From contig DAOUAB010000111.1 in assembly GCA_034434015.1 (NCBI GenBank), positions 1-64,000 on the forward strand: DNA of 64,000 bases, read 5' to 3'. How positions within the stretch are numbered: position 1 is the first letter of the stretch; each line of letters starts with the position of its first letter. This DNA is from SpSt-583 sp034434015 (GTDB lineage Bacteria > Chloroflexota > Anaerolineae > Anaerolineales > UBA6663). The translations under genes were made by a program, and so were the position numbers. The notes under the pieces are model-generated. The model did no database searches and was not told the origin of the DNA. It saw only the letters and a program-made list of their open reading frames with translations. This document shows, in pieces, positions 50,277 to 59,074 of this stretch.

Positions 50277-51599
50277 ATGGCATCCATACTGCTGGCCCAC
50301 GTGGCAGATTGTCCGCTTTGCCGCGCCCCGGCTTTTGTGCCAACGGGTCAGAGGTTCCGGCTGGCCGACCTCCTGGCTCGTTGGGAGAGTGAGGCGGGCG
50401 TAACCTTCCATCGTGTCGTGTGGGACGAGTATGCCCAGCCTGCCGACCGGCACGTCCGCCTGCATCACTGTCTGAACTGCGGCTTCGGCATGTTTCAGCC
50501 TCCTGTGGAGGGCAGCCGCCAGTTTTACGCCGACGTCACGGCCAAGGAATACTTTGTGACCGACAAGTGGGAATTTCTGGAGGGACTTCAGGACCTGCGG
50601 CGTTATGGCTGCCGGCGTGTGCTCGATGTGGGCTGTGGCAGTGGGGAGTTCCTGGATCAGTTGCGAGCCGAGGGTTTTGAGGCCGTGGGTTACGAATTTT
50701 CCCCAGAAGTGGCCGCTCAGGCGCAGGCCCGCGGCCATCTCGTCTGCCAGGGAGGCTTTCCGCAAGCCGTCCTGGAAGCGACCGGCGGATGGTCGTTTGA
50801 CGCCGTCTGTCTTTTTCAGGTGCTCGAGCACACCGGCGATCCCGCTGGCTTGCTGGCGGGCGTGCGCCAACTTGTCCGGCCGGATGGGCTGGTCATAGTG
50901 GGAGTCCCTGATTCCACTGGGCCAATCCGTTTCTTCAGTGGAGCCCTGACCGAGCTGCCGCCCCATCATGTCTCACGTTGGAGTGAGCCGGTATTTCGTG
51001 AGGCGATGCCGGGCCTGGGCTTCTACGTGGAAAAGGTCGCCCGCGAACCCCTGCCCGACTATCTATGGCAGGCCTATCTACCTTATCTGTGGGAGGCCTC
51101 CATCTGGCCAGCTGAGCTCTGCCGTCAGATCCCCGAGGTCCGGGATCGATTGCCCGTCGATCAGATCCTATGGCTGGTGGACCACCTCAAGCAGCTTGGG
51201 GTGCGCTGGCTGCCGGGTGTCCCCGGCCACAGCCTGTATGTCATATTGCGTTGTGGCGAGGTTGCGCCCCCGCCTGGATCGGACCCGCTTCAGAGCCATA
51301 TCACAGCCCTGGTGACCGAGGCGCTGGCAAGGGTCGAACAGCAGCGGGAGGACGCGACGCGCGCCCAGCAGGTCGAGATCATGCTGCGCATCACGCGGCG
51401 CGAGCGGCAGCTGGCCGCACAGGCCGAGCGAGTGCACCAAGCTGAAATCGAGCTGGGCGAGCGGGCGCAGGCGCTGGGGCGGCTGGAGGCGGAGTTGGGC
51501 GAGCGGGCGCAGGCGCTGGGGCGGCTGGAGAGAACCCTTCACACACATTGGGCGGTCCGCCTGGAGCAATGGCTGCGGCGTCTCCGCGGCAAGGCTTAG
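50277..51599 (+). CDS. Zinc-ribbon SAM methyltransferase with C-terminal coiled coil
   Basis: Protein of 440 residues. An N-terminal zinc ribbon (CPLCRAP, 12-18, and CLNCGFGMFQP, 65-75) precedes a class I methyltransferase (VLDVGCGSGEFLDQL, residues 115-129; CLFQVLEHTGDP). This matches sugar C- or N-methyltransferase-like proteins of surface glycans. The C-terminal region (345-425) is a coiled coil with two 14-residue copies (392-405 and 406-419), ending in a basic amphipathic helix (VRLEQWLRRLRGKA). Confidence 0.85.
   Translation: MASILLAHVADCPLCRAPAFVPTGQRFRLADLLARWESEAGVTFHRVVWDEYAQPADRHVRLHHCLNCGFGMFQPPVEGSRQFYADVTAKEYFVTDKWEFLEGLQDLRRYGCRRVLDVGCGSGEFLDQLRAEGFEAVGYEFSPEVAAQAQARGHLVCQGGFPQAVLEATGGWSFDAVCLFQVLEHTGDPAGLLAGVRQLVRPDGLVIVGVPDSTGPIRFFSGALTELPPHHVSRWSEPVFREAMPGLGFYVEKVAREPLPDYLWQAYLPYLWEASIWPAELCRQIPEVRDRLPVDQILWLVDHLKQLGVRWLPGVPGHSLYVILRCGEVAPPPGSDPLQSHITALVTEALARVEQQREDATRAQQVEIMLRITRRERQLAAQAERVHQAEIELGERAQALGRLEAELGERAQALGRLERTLHTHWAVRLEQWLRRLRGKA
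51450..51533. repeat. Coding 42-bp tandem duplication (two heptads)
   Basis: Two almost identical 42-bp units encode ELGERAQALGRLEA and ELGERAQALGRLER. Each unit is exactly two coiled-coil heptads, so gain or loss would keep the reading frame and the coil register. Confidence 0.9.
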
Positions 51600-51617
51600 G
51601 AAGCACGGACGGCTGAT

Positions 51618-53582
51618 ATGTGCGGGATATGCGGAATCTGGGGAGACGCGGACCGGACAGCGGTCGATGCCATGGTCATGGCCATGCGCCACCGAGGACC
51701 GGACGATAGCGGTGTGTTTTGTGGGCCTGGTGCCGTGCTGGGCATGACCCGTCTGGCAATCATTGATCTCTCACCGGCGGGCCACCAGCCGATGAGCAAC
51801 CCGGAGCGGACGGTCTGGATCGTTTACAACGGCGAGGTGTACAACTTTCAGTCGGAGCGACGACAGCTTGAGGCTCAGGGCGAGTCTTTCGTTTCGCACT
51901 CCGACACCGAGGTCGTGCTGAAGCTGTACGAGCGCTACGGTGACGATTTCCTCCTGCGCCTGCGTGGGATGTTTGCGCTGGCCATCTTGGATCTGCGCGG
52001 GGGGCCAGGGCGTGAGCGATTGTTGTTGGCGCGGGATCAGGTGGGCATCAAGCCGCTGCTCTATACCTGGGCCGGGAATCGGCTGGTGTTCGCCTCCGAG
52101 CTGAAAGTGCTGTTGGCCAGCGGGCTGGTGCGCCCCGAGATTGACTTCGAGGCCGTGCGCATGCTGTTGACCTACGGTTCCGTTTATCAGCCGCACACCT
52201 TGCTGCGGGGGGTCCAGGCGCTGCTGCCGGCGCACCGCCTGATTGTGGAGCGCGGCCGGACGCGGGTGGAGCGTTACTGGCGTTTCGGTCTGGATCGCCT
52301 GGCCGGGATGCGGGCGCGCCCATACGCCGAGCTGGTGGAGGCCGTGGCCGGGGCGCTGGAAGAGTCCGTCCGGCTTCAGATGGTCAGCGACGTCCCCATC
52401 GGTGCTTTCCTGAGCGGCGGGATCGATTCGTCCACCCTGGTCGGCCTGATGACGCGCATCGCCGGGCACCGGGTCAAGACCTTTTCGGTTGGTTTCCCGG
52501 GTGAAGGCGCCGCCCTGGACGAAACGGACGAGGCCGAGCGCACGGCTCGATTCTTTGGCGCCGACCACAGCCGTATCGAGGTCAGCGGCCGGGACGTCCG
52601 CGACCACCTGGATCACTTCGTATCCGGGCTGGACCAGCCCTCGGTAGACGGTCTGAACAGCTACTTCGTCTCCTTGGCCGCGCGCAGGTCCGTCACGGTC
52701 GCCATCTCCGGCACCGGCGGGGACGAGGTCTTCGCCGGTTATCCCTGGTTTGCGCAGATGACGCGCTATGCTCAGCAGCGGCAGGCCCTCATCGAGACAG
52801 GCTGGGCCCGGCTGGCCTCCCTGCCGGCGCTCGATCCGTTTGTGTTTGGGCGTTGGGGGCCCTGGCTGCAACAGGCCCGCGCCGAGGGATTTGTCGCCCG
52901 CTATGCGGGCACCTATCAGATCTTCGGGCCGCTTGGCGCGGCCCGCCTGCTCCACCCACGCTGGCATCTGGCTGCCGGGGCCGGGCGCTCGCCGAGCTAC
53001 GAGCTGCGCTTCAACGACGAGCTGCCCGCCGGGGCGGCCGTGGAGCGCGTCAGCGCCCTGTGCCTGCGCGGCTACACCAGCAACCAGCTCTTGCGCGATA
53101 TTGACGCCGTGTCCATGTCCCACTCGCTCGAAGTGCGCGTGCCCTTCCTGGATGTGCCCCTCATTGACCTGGCCTTTTCGTTGCCGGCCTCGTCGAAGCT
53201 TGGCCCGGTGGCGGATGGCGTCAACCCCTACACGGCCAGCTATCGTGAGAGCGGCAGCAAGCGCATCCTGGTGGACGCTGGCCGCCGCCTCAAAGTGCTG
53301 CCCGACGATATTGACCGACAGCCCAAGCGCGGGTTCAGCTTCCCCGTTGATGTCTGGTTGAAACATGAGCTGCGTGAGGTCCTGGAGGAGGCGCTGTCGC
53401 CGGAGGTGGTCCGGGCACGCGGCCTGCTCCAGCCGGCAGCGGTCGCTCGGGTGCGCCGGGATTTCTTGGAAGGCCTGATCCACTGGAGCCAACCCTGGCT
53501 CTTGATGATTCTCGAACGATGGTGCCACGCCTACATTGACCGGGCGCCGGTCGGTGCAGAGGTCCGTTCAGGCCGCCGTTGA
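51618..53582 (+). CDS. asnB: Asparagine synthase (glutamine-hydrolysing)
   Basis: Class B enzyme of 654 residues. Cys2 of MCGICGIWG is the glutaminase nucleophile, and MRHRGPDDSG and YNGEVYNF belong to the same domain. The synthase domain has the pyrophosphate loop SGGIDSS (266-272) and SVSGTGGDEVFAGY-like ISGTGGDEVFAGYPW. Such copies in glycan loci often amidate uronic acids or other acidic sugars instead of making free asparagine. The dehydrogenase at 41633 would provide such an acid. Confidence 0.92.
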   Translation: MCGICGIWGDADRTAVDAMVMAMRHRGPDDSGVFCGPGAVLGMTRLAIIDLSPAGHQPMSNPERTVWIVYNGEVYNFQSERRQLEAQGESFVSHSDTEVVLKLYERYGDDFLLRLRGMFALAILDLRGGPGRERLLLARDQVGIKPLLYTWAGNRLVFASELKVLLASGLVRPEIDFEAVRMLLTYGSVYQPHTLLRGVQALLPAHRLIVERGRTRVERYWRFGLDRLAGMRARPYAELVEAVAGALEESVRLQMVSDVPIGAFLSGGIDSSTLVGLMTRIAGHRVKTFSVGFPGEGAALDETDEAERTARFFGADHSRIEVSGRDVRDHLDHFVSGLDQPSVDGLNSYFVSLAARRSVTVAISGTGGDEVFAGYPWFAQMTRYAQQRQALIETGWARLASLPALDPFVFGRWGPWLQQARAEGFVARYAGTYQIFGPLGAARLLHPRWHLAAGAGRSPSYELRFNDELPAGAAVERVSALCLRGYTSNQLLRDIDAVSMSHSLEVRVPFLDVPLIDLAFSLPASSKLGPVADGVNPYTASYRESGSKRILVDAGRRLKVLPDDIDRQPKRGFSFPVDVWLKHELREVLEEALSPEVVRARGLLQPAAVARVRRDFLEGLIHWSQPWLLMILERWCHAYIDRAPVGAEVRSGRR

Positions 53583-53684
53583 CGTGCGCTCCGGGCTTGT
53601 GGCAATGCGGCTGGCGCAGCGCGTGGAGTGGACGCCTTGCCGCGGGGGGCGATCTCTCTGTCATGGCCCGGCAGCGATTTTCCT

Positions 53685-54953
53685 ATGTCCAATGATTTTG
53701 CTCCCGATCCTTACCCTGGCCGTCCGAAGATCCTCTTCATCGGCTGGGCTGAGAGTTCGCACACCCACGCTTGGATTGACCTGCTGGCCGGGGCCGAACT
53801 CAACGTGCGCCTGTTCGCGCTGCCTTCGGCCGTGCCGCCTGACACCTGGCGCGTGCGCACGTATGTGACCATTGACCCCCCCGGCCCGCTGGACCCGCAC
53901 ACGCGCCTCAGGGTATTCCCTCCCAAGTTCCGCCGCGCCGCGCGGCTGCTTCGAAAGATCATGGAGGAGTTCCGGCCCTCAGGGGCTGCGCGCCAGGCTG
54001 AACCGGCCTCTATTGAGCGAGCCCTGGCCGATGTGATTCGGCGCTGGCGGCCCGATGTCATTCACACCCTTGGGTTCGACCCGGCCTCCTACTTCTACCT
54101 GCGCACGCGCCAACAGTTCCGGTTGGCCGGCATCGGCACCTGGGTGGCGCAGGCGCGCGGCGGGCCGGACCTAGCCCTCAGTCGTTACCTGCCCGACGGG
54201 CTAGAAAAGATCCGCAGTGTGCTGGCCGAATGCGACCAGTTCGTTGCCGATAATGCCCCGAATTACGAGTTTGCCCGTTCGGAGGGGTTGGCCCCGGAAA
54301 AGTGCTCCCCGTTGGGGGTCGTGCCCGGCACGGGAGGCATGGACGTCCAGGCGCTGGCTGCGGCCTGGCAGGGCCGGCCCTCGCAGCGCGAACGCTGGAT
54401 TCTCTGGCCCAAGGCCTACGAGGCGCCGGCCGCTAAAGCCTTACCCGTCTTCGAGGCCCTCCGGCTCGCCTGGGACCGGATTCGTCCCTGCCGCCTGCAT
54501 CTGCTGTGGGTGGTCCAGCCCGAGGTCCGGATGTGGTTTGGCGCGCTTCCCCAGGAGATCCGCGAAAGCTGCTGTCTGTACGATCGGCTGCCGCGCGAGC
54601 AGGTTCTGGAGATGATGCCCCGGGCGCGCGTGCTGCTGGCCCCCTCGCTGACCGACGGCGTTCCCAACAGCCTGCTGGAGGCAATGGCGGCCGGCGCTTT
54701 CCCCATCGTCTCGCCTCTCGAGACGATCACGCCATTGGTGTCCGAGCCTGAAAACGTGCTCTTCGCCCGGAACCTGTATCCGAACGAGGTGGCTGAGGCC
54801 CTGGCGCGGGCCATGAGCGACGACGCGCTGGTGGACGCCGCCGCCGCCCGCAACCTGGCGCTGGTCCGCCGGGTGGCCGATCGCGCCACCATCGGTCCTC
54901 GCGTGATCGCCTATTACGAGCAGCTCGCCCGCGCGCCACGCGCCCGAGAATGA
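53685..54953 (+). CDS. Glycosyltransferase family 4 (GT-B)
   Basis: Protein of 422 residues. The N-terminal Rossmann half starts KILFIGWAESSHTHAWIDLL and the C-terminal half has LLAPSLTDGVPNSLLEAMAAGAFPIVSPLETI, the nucleotide-sugar-binding E-x7-E-like block of GT4. It transfers a sugar to the growing lipid-linked chain. ATG 53685 is preferred; an in-frame ATG at 53628 adds 19 residues of poor quality. Confidence 0.85.
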   Translation: MSNDFAPDPYPGRPKILFIGWAESSHTHAWIDLLAGAELNVRLFALPSAVPPDTWRVRTYVTIDPPGPLDPHTRLRVFPPKFRRAARLLRKIMEEFRPSGAARQAEPASIERALADVIRRWRPDVIHTLGFDPASYFYLRTRQQFRLAGIGTWVAQARGGPDLALSRYLPDGLEKIRSVLAECDQFVADNAPNYEFARSEGLAPEKCSPLGVVPGTGGMDVQALAAAWQGRPSQRERWILWPKAYEAPAAKALPVFEALRLAWDRIRPCRLHLLWVVQPEVRMWFGALPQEIRESCCLYDRLPREQVLEMMPRARVLLAPSLTDGVPNSLLEAMAAGAFPIVSPLETITPLVSEPENVLFARNLYPNEVAEALARAMSDDALVDAAAARNLALVRRVADRATIGPRVIAYYEQLARAPRARE

Positions 54954-54960
54954 GGACAGC

Positions 54961-56628
54961 ATGTCCAATGGCCCCTTCTTCTCCATTCTTGTGCCGACTT
55001 ACAATCAGGCCCATTACCTGGCTCCCGCGCTCGACAGCCTCCTGGCCCAGACCGAGGCGGATTGGGAGGCCGTCGTCGTGGACGATGGCTCGACTGATGC
55101 GACGCCAGCGGTCCTGGACGAGTACGCCAGGCGCGACGTTCGCATCCGCCCTTTCCGCAAGGCCAACGGCGGCACGGCCTCGGCGCTCAACGCGGCCCTG
55201 CGCCAGGCGCGCGGCCAATGGATATGCTGGCTCAGCTCCGACGACCTGTTCGATCCCCGCAAGCTGGAGATTAACCGCGACTGGATCAAGCGTGACCCGG
55301 ATTGCCGCTTCTTCTTCTCGTATTTCCGGTTGCTGCGCGAGGCCACGGGCGAGTTGACCGATCACGACCTGTGGGGGCCGTTGCCCGAGCACGGGTGCCA
55401 GATCGTCACCCTGTTCTACCGTAACTACATCAGCGGCATCACCATCTGCATCCACCGCGAGTCGTGGCTGGCCGTTGGTGAATTCGATGAGAGCCTGCGC
55501 TACGCGCAGGATTACGATATGTGGCTCCGGCTCCTGGCACGTTATCCGGCTCGCTTCATCCCCGAATGGACGTGCATCAATCGCAATCACCCCGGCCAGG
55601 GTTCCGAAGTCTTCATGCAGGCCTGTTTTTACGATACGGCCAAGGCCGGGATTCGCTTCCTCAACGCCCATCCTTTCCAGGAGTGCTTTCCGGCCTTGAA
55701 CTGGGCCGAGCCGGCCCAGGTTCGGCGGGCTGTTGAGAAGACGCTCGAATACGCGACTGAGCCGACCGCCCTGCTGTACTCCCTGGGGCCTCACCCGGCC
55801 TTGCTGATGCGTCTGGTCGAGTGGGTCTGGACGTATGCCGGGCCAGACGCGGCCGAGTTACGGCTGCGGATCAGACAGCGTTTGAGCGAAGCCGCACGCC
55901 AGCACGCCAGCACGCCGCTCGGGTTCCTCGAGCGGATCATCGCGGCGGCCTGCCAGGGGGACCAGCCTGTGGCCTACGCTCCCACCCGGCCGGACCGCCT
56001 CGGGGCGCTGAGTTACTGGGCGCACCAGTCCGACCCGGCTGCGGCGCAGCCGCTGCTTACTTACCTGCGCCAATTCGAGGGCCTGTATCCCCCGGACTGG
56101 CCTGGTCCGACGAGCACGCGGGAGATCGTGCTCGTGCTTCCGCCAGGCATTCCGTTGGAACTTGTAGCCCCCTCCGGACCACTTCGCCGGGTGTTGGAGA
56201 TCGCCCACTCCCTACAACACGCCGGCTGCCAGGTGGCGCTGGTGGGGCGCGCGAACCAGCGCCTCGGTATCATAGAGGAAGTGATTTACCTCGGTGTCAC
56301 CGACGAGCGCGCCGTGCAGGCCACGCTGGCCGCCCTCGCCCCGTTGGACACCTTGATCACGATTGACTATCCGCGCCTGACAGGCTGGCCGCCCTCCGAG
56401 CGACAGCTGGCGCTTTCTCTGCCAGGCGGCGAAGCGCCGTCGGGGAGGGAGATCGCGGCAGAGCTGCTGCGACGGATGGAGGCGCTCCCCGTTCGGGCCC
56501 AAGCGGATGCGTCTGCCGAGCCCGTCTGGAAATCCTGGGTCCGCAGAGCCCGAGCTTCCATCCCGCGGCCTCTCAAGCGGCTGGCGCGGCGTCTGCTCAA
56601 CCGGCTGGCGCCTGATCTGGTGAAATGA
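54961..56628 (+). CDS. Glycosyltransferase family 2 with extra C-terminal region
   Basis: Protein of 555 residues. Residues 1-260 are a GT-A domain: FFSILVPTYNQAHYLAPALD, VVVDDGSTDATPAV and the D-x-D-like WLSSDDLFDPRKLE. The remaining 290 residues have no clear family; residues about 375-475 (IVLVLPPGIPLELVAPSGPL, HAGCQVALVGRA) look like half of a Rossmann/GT-B fold. The tail is basic. It overlaps the next gene by four bases. Confidence 0.85.
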   Translation: MSNGPFFSILVPTYNQAHYLAPALDSLLAQTEADWEAVVVDDGSTDATPAVLDEYARRDVRIRPFRKANGGTASALNAALRQARGQWICWLSSDDLFDPRKLEINRDWIKRDPDCRFFFSYFRLLREATGELTDHDLWGPLPEHGCQIVTLFYRNYISGITICIHRESWLAVGEFDESLRYAQDYDMWLRLLARYPARFIPEWTCINRNHPGQGSEVFMQACFYDTAKAGIRFLNAHPFQECFPALNWAEPAQVRRAVEKTLEYATEPTALLYSLGPHPALLMRLVEWVWTYAGPDAAELRLRIRQRLSEAARQHASTPLGFLERIIAAACQGDQPVAYAPTRPDRLGALSYWAHQSDPAAAQPLLTYLRQFEGLYPPDWPGPTSTREIVLVLPPGIPLELVAPSGPLRRVLEIAHSLQHAGCQVALVGRANQRLGIIEEVIYLGVTDERAVQATLAALAPLDTLITIDYPRLTGWPPSERQLALSLPGGEAPSGREIAAELLRRMEALPVRAQADASAEPVWKSWVRRARASIPRPLKRLARRLLNRLAPDLVK

Positions 56629-58106
56629 GGCTCGTGGCTGCGATGCTGACTCCATCCCAGGCTAAACGGCAGCAGGTCGTTTTCGTCGGCCGGGTGCTTT
56701 GGGGGGGCGGCGCAGAGCGCGTGACTTTTGACCTGGCGCACAGTCTGAACCGCAGCCGCTTCGAGCCGCACGTCGTCCATCTGTTCGACCTCCCTGAGTG
56801 CCCGATCAGATATGACCCGGCCATCCCGGTCCACCCGGTCGAGCCGGTCACGCGCATGCTCCTGGCCGAGCTGCTCCCACCCCCGCCTCCGGAGAGGCCG
56901 CAGCCGGGGTGGGTCCAGGCCGGTCTGCGTTATTACCGCCTGCTCGACCCCTCGCTGCGAGGACGCTTGGCGCTCGGGGCCCGATTGCGGGGCGCATACC
57001 ATCGCTGGAAGTCCCTGCGAGCCACCCTGGCCGCCCGGAGGCGGCCTCAGCCACCGGCGCCGCCCTCGGCGACGACCACGCCCTCTCCTATTCAGCGCGA
57101 AATGTCGCGGCTTCTTGGCCCCCTGGCCGATCTCTGGCCTCAAACCCTGGGGCTAAAACGGGTGCTCAACCGATTCGACCCTGACGCCATCCTGGTGCCC
57201 ATCATGGAGGAGGCTGCAGTCCGGGTATGGTTGACCCAGGTGTTCACGCGCCGGCGCTATATCGCCTCGCTGCACAGCGTCGAGTCTTTCAACCTGCCGT
57301 TGATCTATCCTGACCGCGAGCGCCTGGCGGATGAGGAGTGGCTCTTCTCAAACGCCTGCCGCAGCGCCGAGGTGGTCACCGTGCCCAGCACGGGCTGCCG
57401 CGACGACCTGAGCAACCACTACGGGGTCCCGCCCGCAAACGTGCGCGTCATGGTCAACCCGGTCGCCTGTGATTGGATCCGGCAACACGCGCGCGCGCCG
57501 CTGCCGGAGCCGCCCGCTGCGGGCAAAACGCTGTTCGTGCAGGTCGCACGCCTGGACTATGACAAGAATCCGGACCTGCTCATCGACGCTGCCGACCTCC
57601 TGCGCCGCGATATGGACGACTTTGTGGTGCTGATGCTGGGCAAAGGCAGCCGCCGGGCCGAACTGGAGGCGAAAATCCAGGCCCGCGGCCTGGAGGCGCA
57701 TGTTCGTCTCCTGGGCGAGGTGACGAACCCTTACCCGTTCATGGCCGCGGCGCGCGCCCTGGTGCTGACCTCGCGGGTGGAGAGCTTCGCCCTGGTGCTG
57801 CTTGAGGCGATGTTGTGCGGGGCGGTGCCGATTTCAGTGGATTGTCCCTTTGGGCCGCGCGAGGTCTTGGAGGGCGACCGTTACGGCCTGCTCGTCCGCC
57901 CGGACGATCCGGAGGCCCTGGCCCAGGCGATGCTGCGGATCGCGCGCGACGAGGATCTCTATCAGACCTTGCGGGCGCGCGGCCCTGAGCGTGCCTCTCG
58001 CTACGATCTCGCCGGGGTGGTCCGTGAGTGGGAGGCGCTGCTTGATGAAGTCTGCGCGGCCCGGCCGCCGCGCCCGATAGCATCAGCGGCGGCCCCTCCG
58101 GCATGA
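56625..58106 (+). CDS. Glycosyltransferase family 4
   Basis: Protein of 493 residues. The N-terminal block is VVFVGRVLWGGGAERVTFDL and the C-terminal donor-binding domain has FVQVARLDYDKNPDLLIDA and ESFALVLLEAMLCGAVPISV with FGPREVLEGDRYGLLV. An inserted segment of about 110 residues (Pro- and Arg-rich, 85-190) separates the first strands. Translationally coupled to genes on both sides (ATGA overlaps). Confidence 0.88.
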   Translation: MRLVAAMLTPSQAKRQQVVFVGRVLWGGGAERVTFDLAHSLNRSRFEPHVVHLFDLPECPIRYDPAIPVHPVEPVTRMLLAELLPPPPPERPQPGWVQAGLRYYRLLDPSLRGRLALGARLRGAYHRWKSLRATLAARRRPQPPAPPSATTTPSPIQREMSRLLGPLADLWPQTLGLKRVLNRFDPDAILVPIMEEAAVRVWLTQVFTRRRYIASLHSVESFNLPLIYPDRERLADEEWLFSNACRSAEVVTVPSTGCRDDLSNHYGVPPANVRVMVNPVACDWIRQHARAPLPEPPAAGKTLFVQVARLDYDKNPDLLIDAADLLRRDMDDFVVLMLGKGSRRAELEAKIQARGLEAHVRLLGEVTNPYPFMAAARALVLTSRVESFALVLLEAMLCGAVPISVDCPFGPREVLEGDRYGLLVRPDDPEALAQAMLRIARDEDLYQTLRARGPERASRYDLAGVVREWEALLDEVCAARPPRPIASAAAPPA

Positions 58107-59071
58107 ACCCGCTGGTCACCATCATCACGCCGGCCTACAATCGGGCCGACTATCTGGCCGCGACCATCGAGAGCGTCCTGGCCCAGGACTATGCGCCGCT
58201 GGAGTACATTGTCCTCGATGACGGCTCTCAGGACCACACCCGCGAGGTCTTGGCGCGGTATAGCGGCCGGATCATCTGGGACTCCCATCCGAACATGGGG
58301 GAGACCCGAACCGTCAACAAGGGCTGGCAGCAAGCGCGCGGCGAGTTCGTGGCGGTGGTTAACTCTGACGATCCTCTGCTGGCCGGCGCGGTGCAGACGG
58401 CGGTGGACTTCATGATTGCACATCCCGAGGTGCTGGTCGCGTACCCGGACTGGGACAAGATCGGCCCGCGCGGCGAGCTGATCGAGCGGGTGCAGGTGCC
58501 GGAGTACAACTACCGTTATATGCTCACTCGCCACCACTGCATTGTGGGGCCGGGCGCCTTTATCCGCCGCCGCGCGTTCGAGCTGGCCGGGCTGCGCGAT
58601 CCCGAGTTCCGCTACGTGGCGGATTTCGAGTATTGGCTGCGGCTCGGCCTGTATGGCCCGTTTGCGCGTATCCCAGCCTCGCTCGCCACCTTTCGGGTTC
58701 ATTCTCAGTCGGCCTCGGTCTCCCATGCGGGCAGGGCTATGGCCGCCGAGCACATCCGCCTGATGCGCAAATATTATGCCCGGCCGGACCTGCCCGCCGA
58801 GGTGCGGCAGGTGCGTGCGGAGGCCTGGGGCTGGGCTCATCATGTGGCGGCCGAGATGTGCGGGCGGGACCGATTTGCTGCCGCTCTCCATTATCTGAAG
58901 GCTGTCTGGTGTCACCCACCTATCTTGTGGGTGCTTGGACGGAACCAACTGCTGCGTGCGCTGAAGCGCCTGCCTCCGCCGCTTTATGCGTTGCTGCGCT
59001 GGAGCGGGCGCCGCGCCCAGGCGGCAGGCCGGCAGTTGGCCCACGCCGTCCGTCCGCGGCAGGATATCTGA
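58103..59071 (+). CDS. Glycosyltransferase family 2
   Basis: GT-A protein of 322 residues. VTIITPAYNRADYLAATIESVLAQ, IVLDDGSQDHTREVL and AVVNSDDPLLAGAV (D-x-D region) are clear. FIRRRAFELAGLRDPEFRYVADFEYWLRL contains the catalytic-base ED-like motif. ATGA overlap with the preceding gene. Confidence 0.9.
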   Translation: MNPLVTIITPAYNRADYLAATIESVLAQDYAPLEYIVLDDGSQDHTREVLARYSGRIIWDSHPNMGETRTVNKGWQQARGEFVAVVNSDDPLLAGAVQTAVDFMIAHPEVLVAYPDWDKIGPRGELIERVQVPEYNYRYMLTRHHCIVGPGAFIRRRAFELAGLRDPEFRYVADFEYWLRLGLYGPFARIPASLATFRVHSQSASVSHAGRAMAAEHIRLMRKYYARPDLPAEVRQVRAEAWGWAHHVAAEMCGRDRFAAALHYLKAVWCHPPILWVLGRNQLLRALKRLPPPLYALLRWSGRRAQAAGRQLAHAVRPRQDI

Positions 59072-59074
59072 GCT

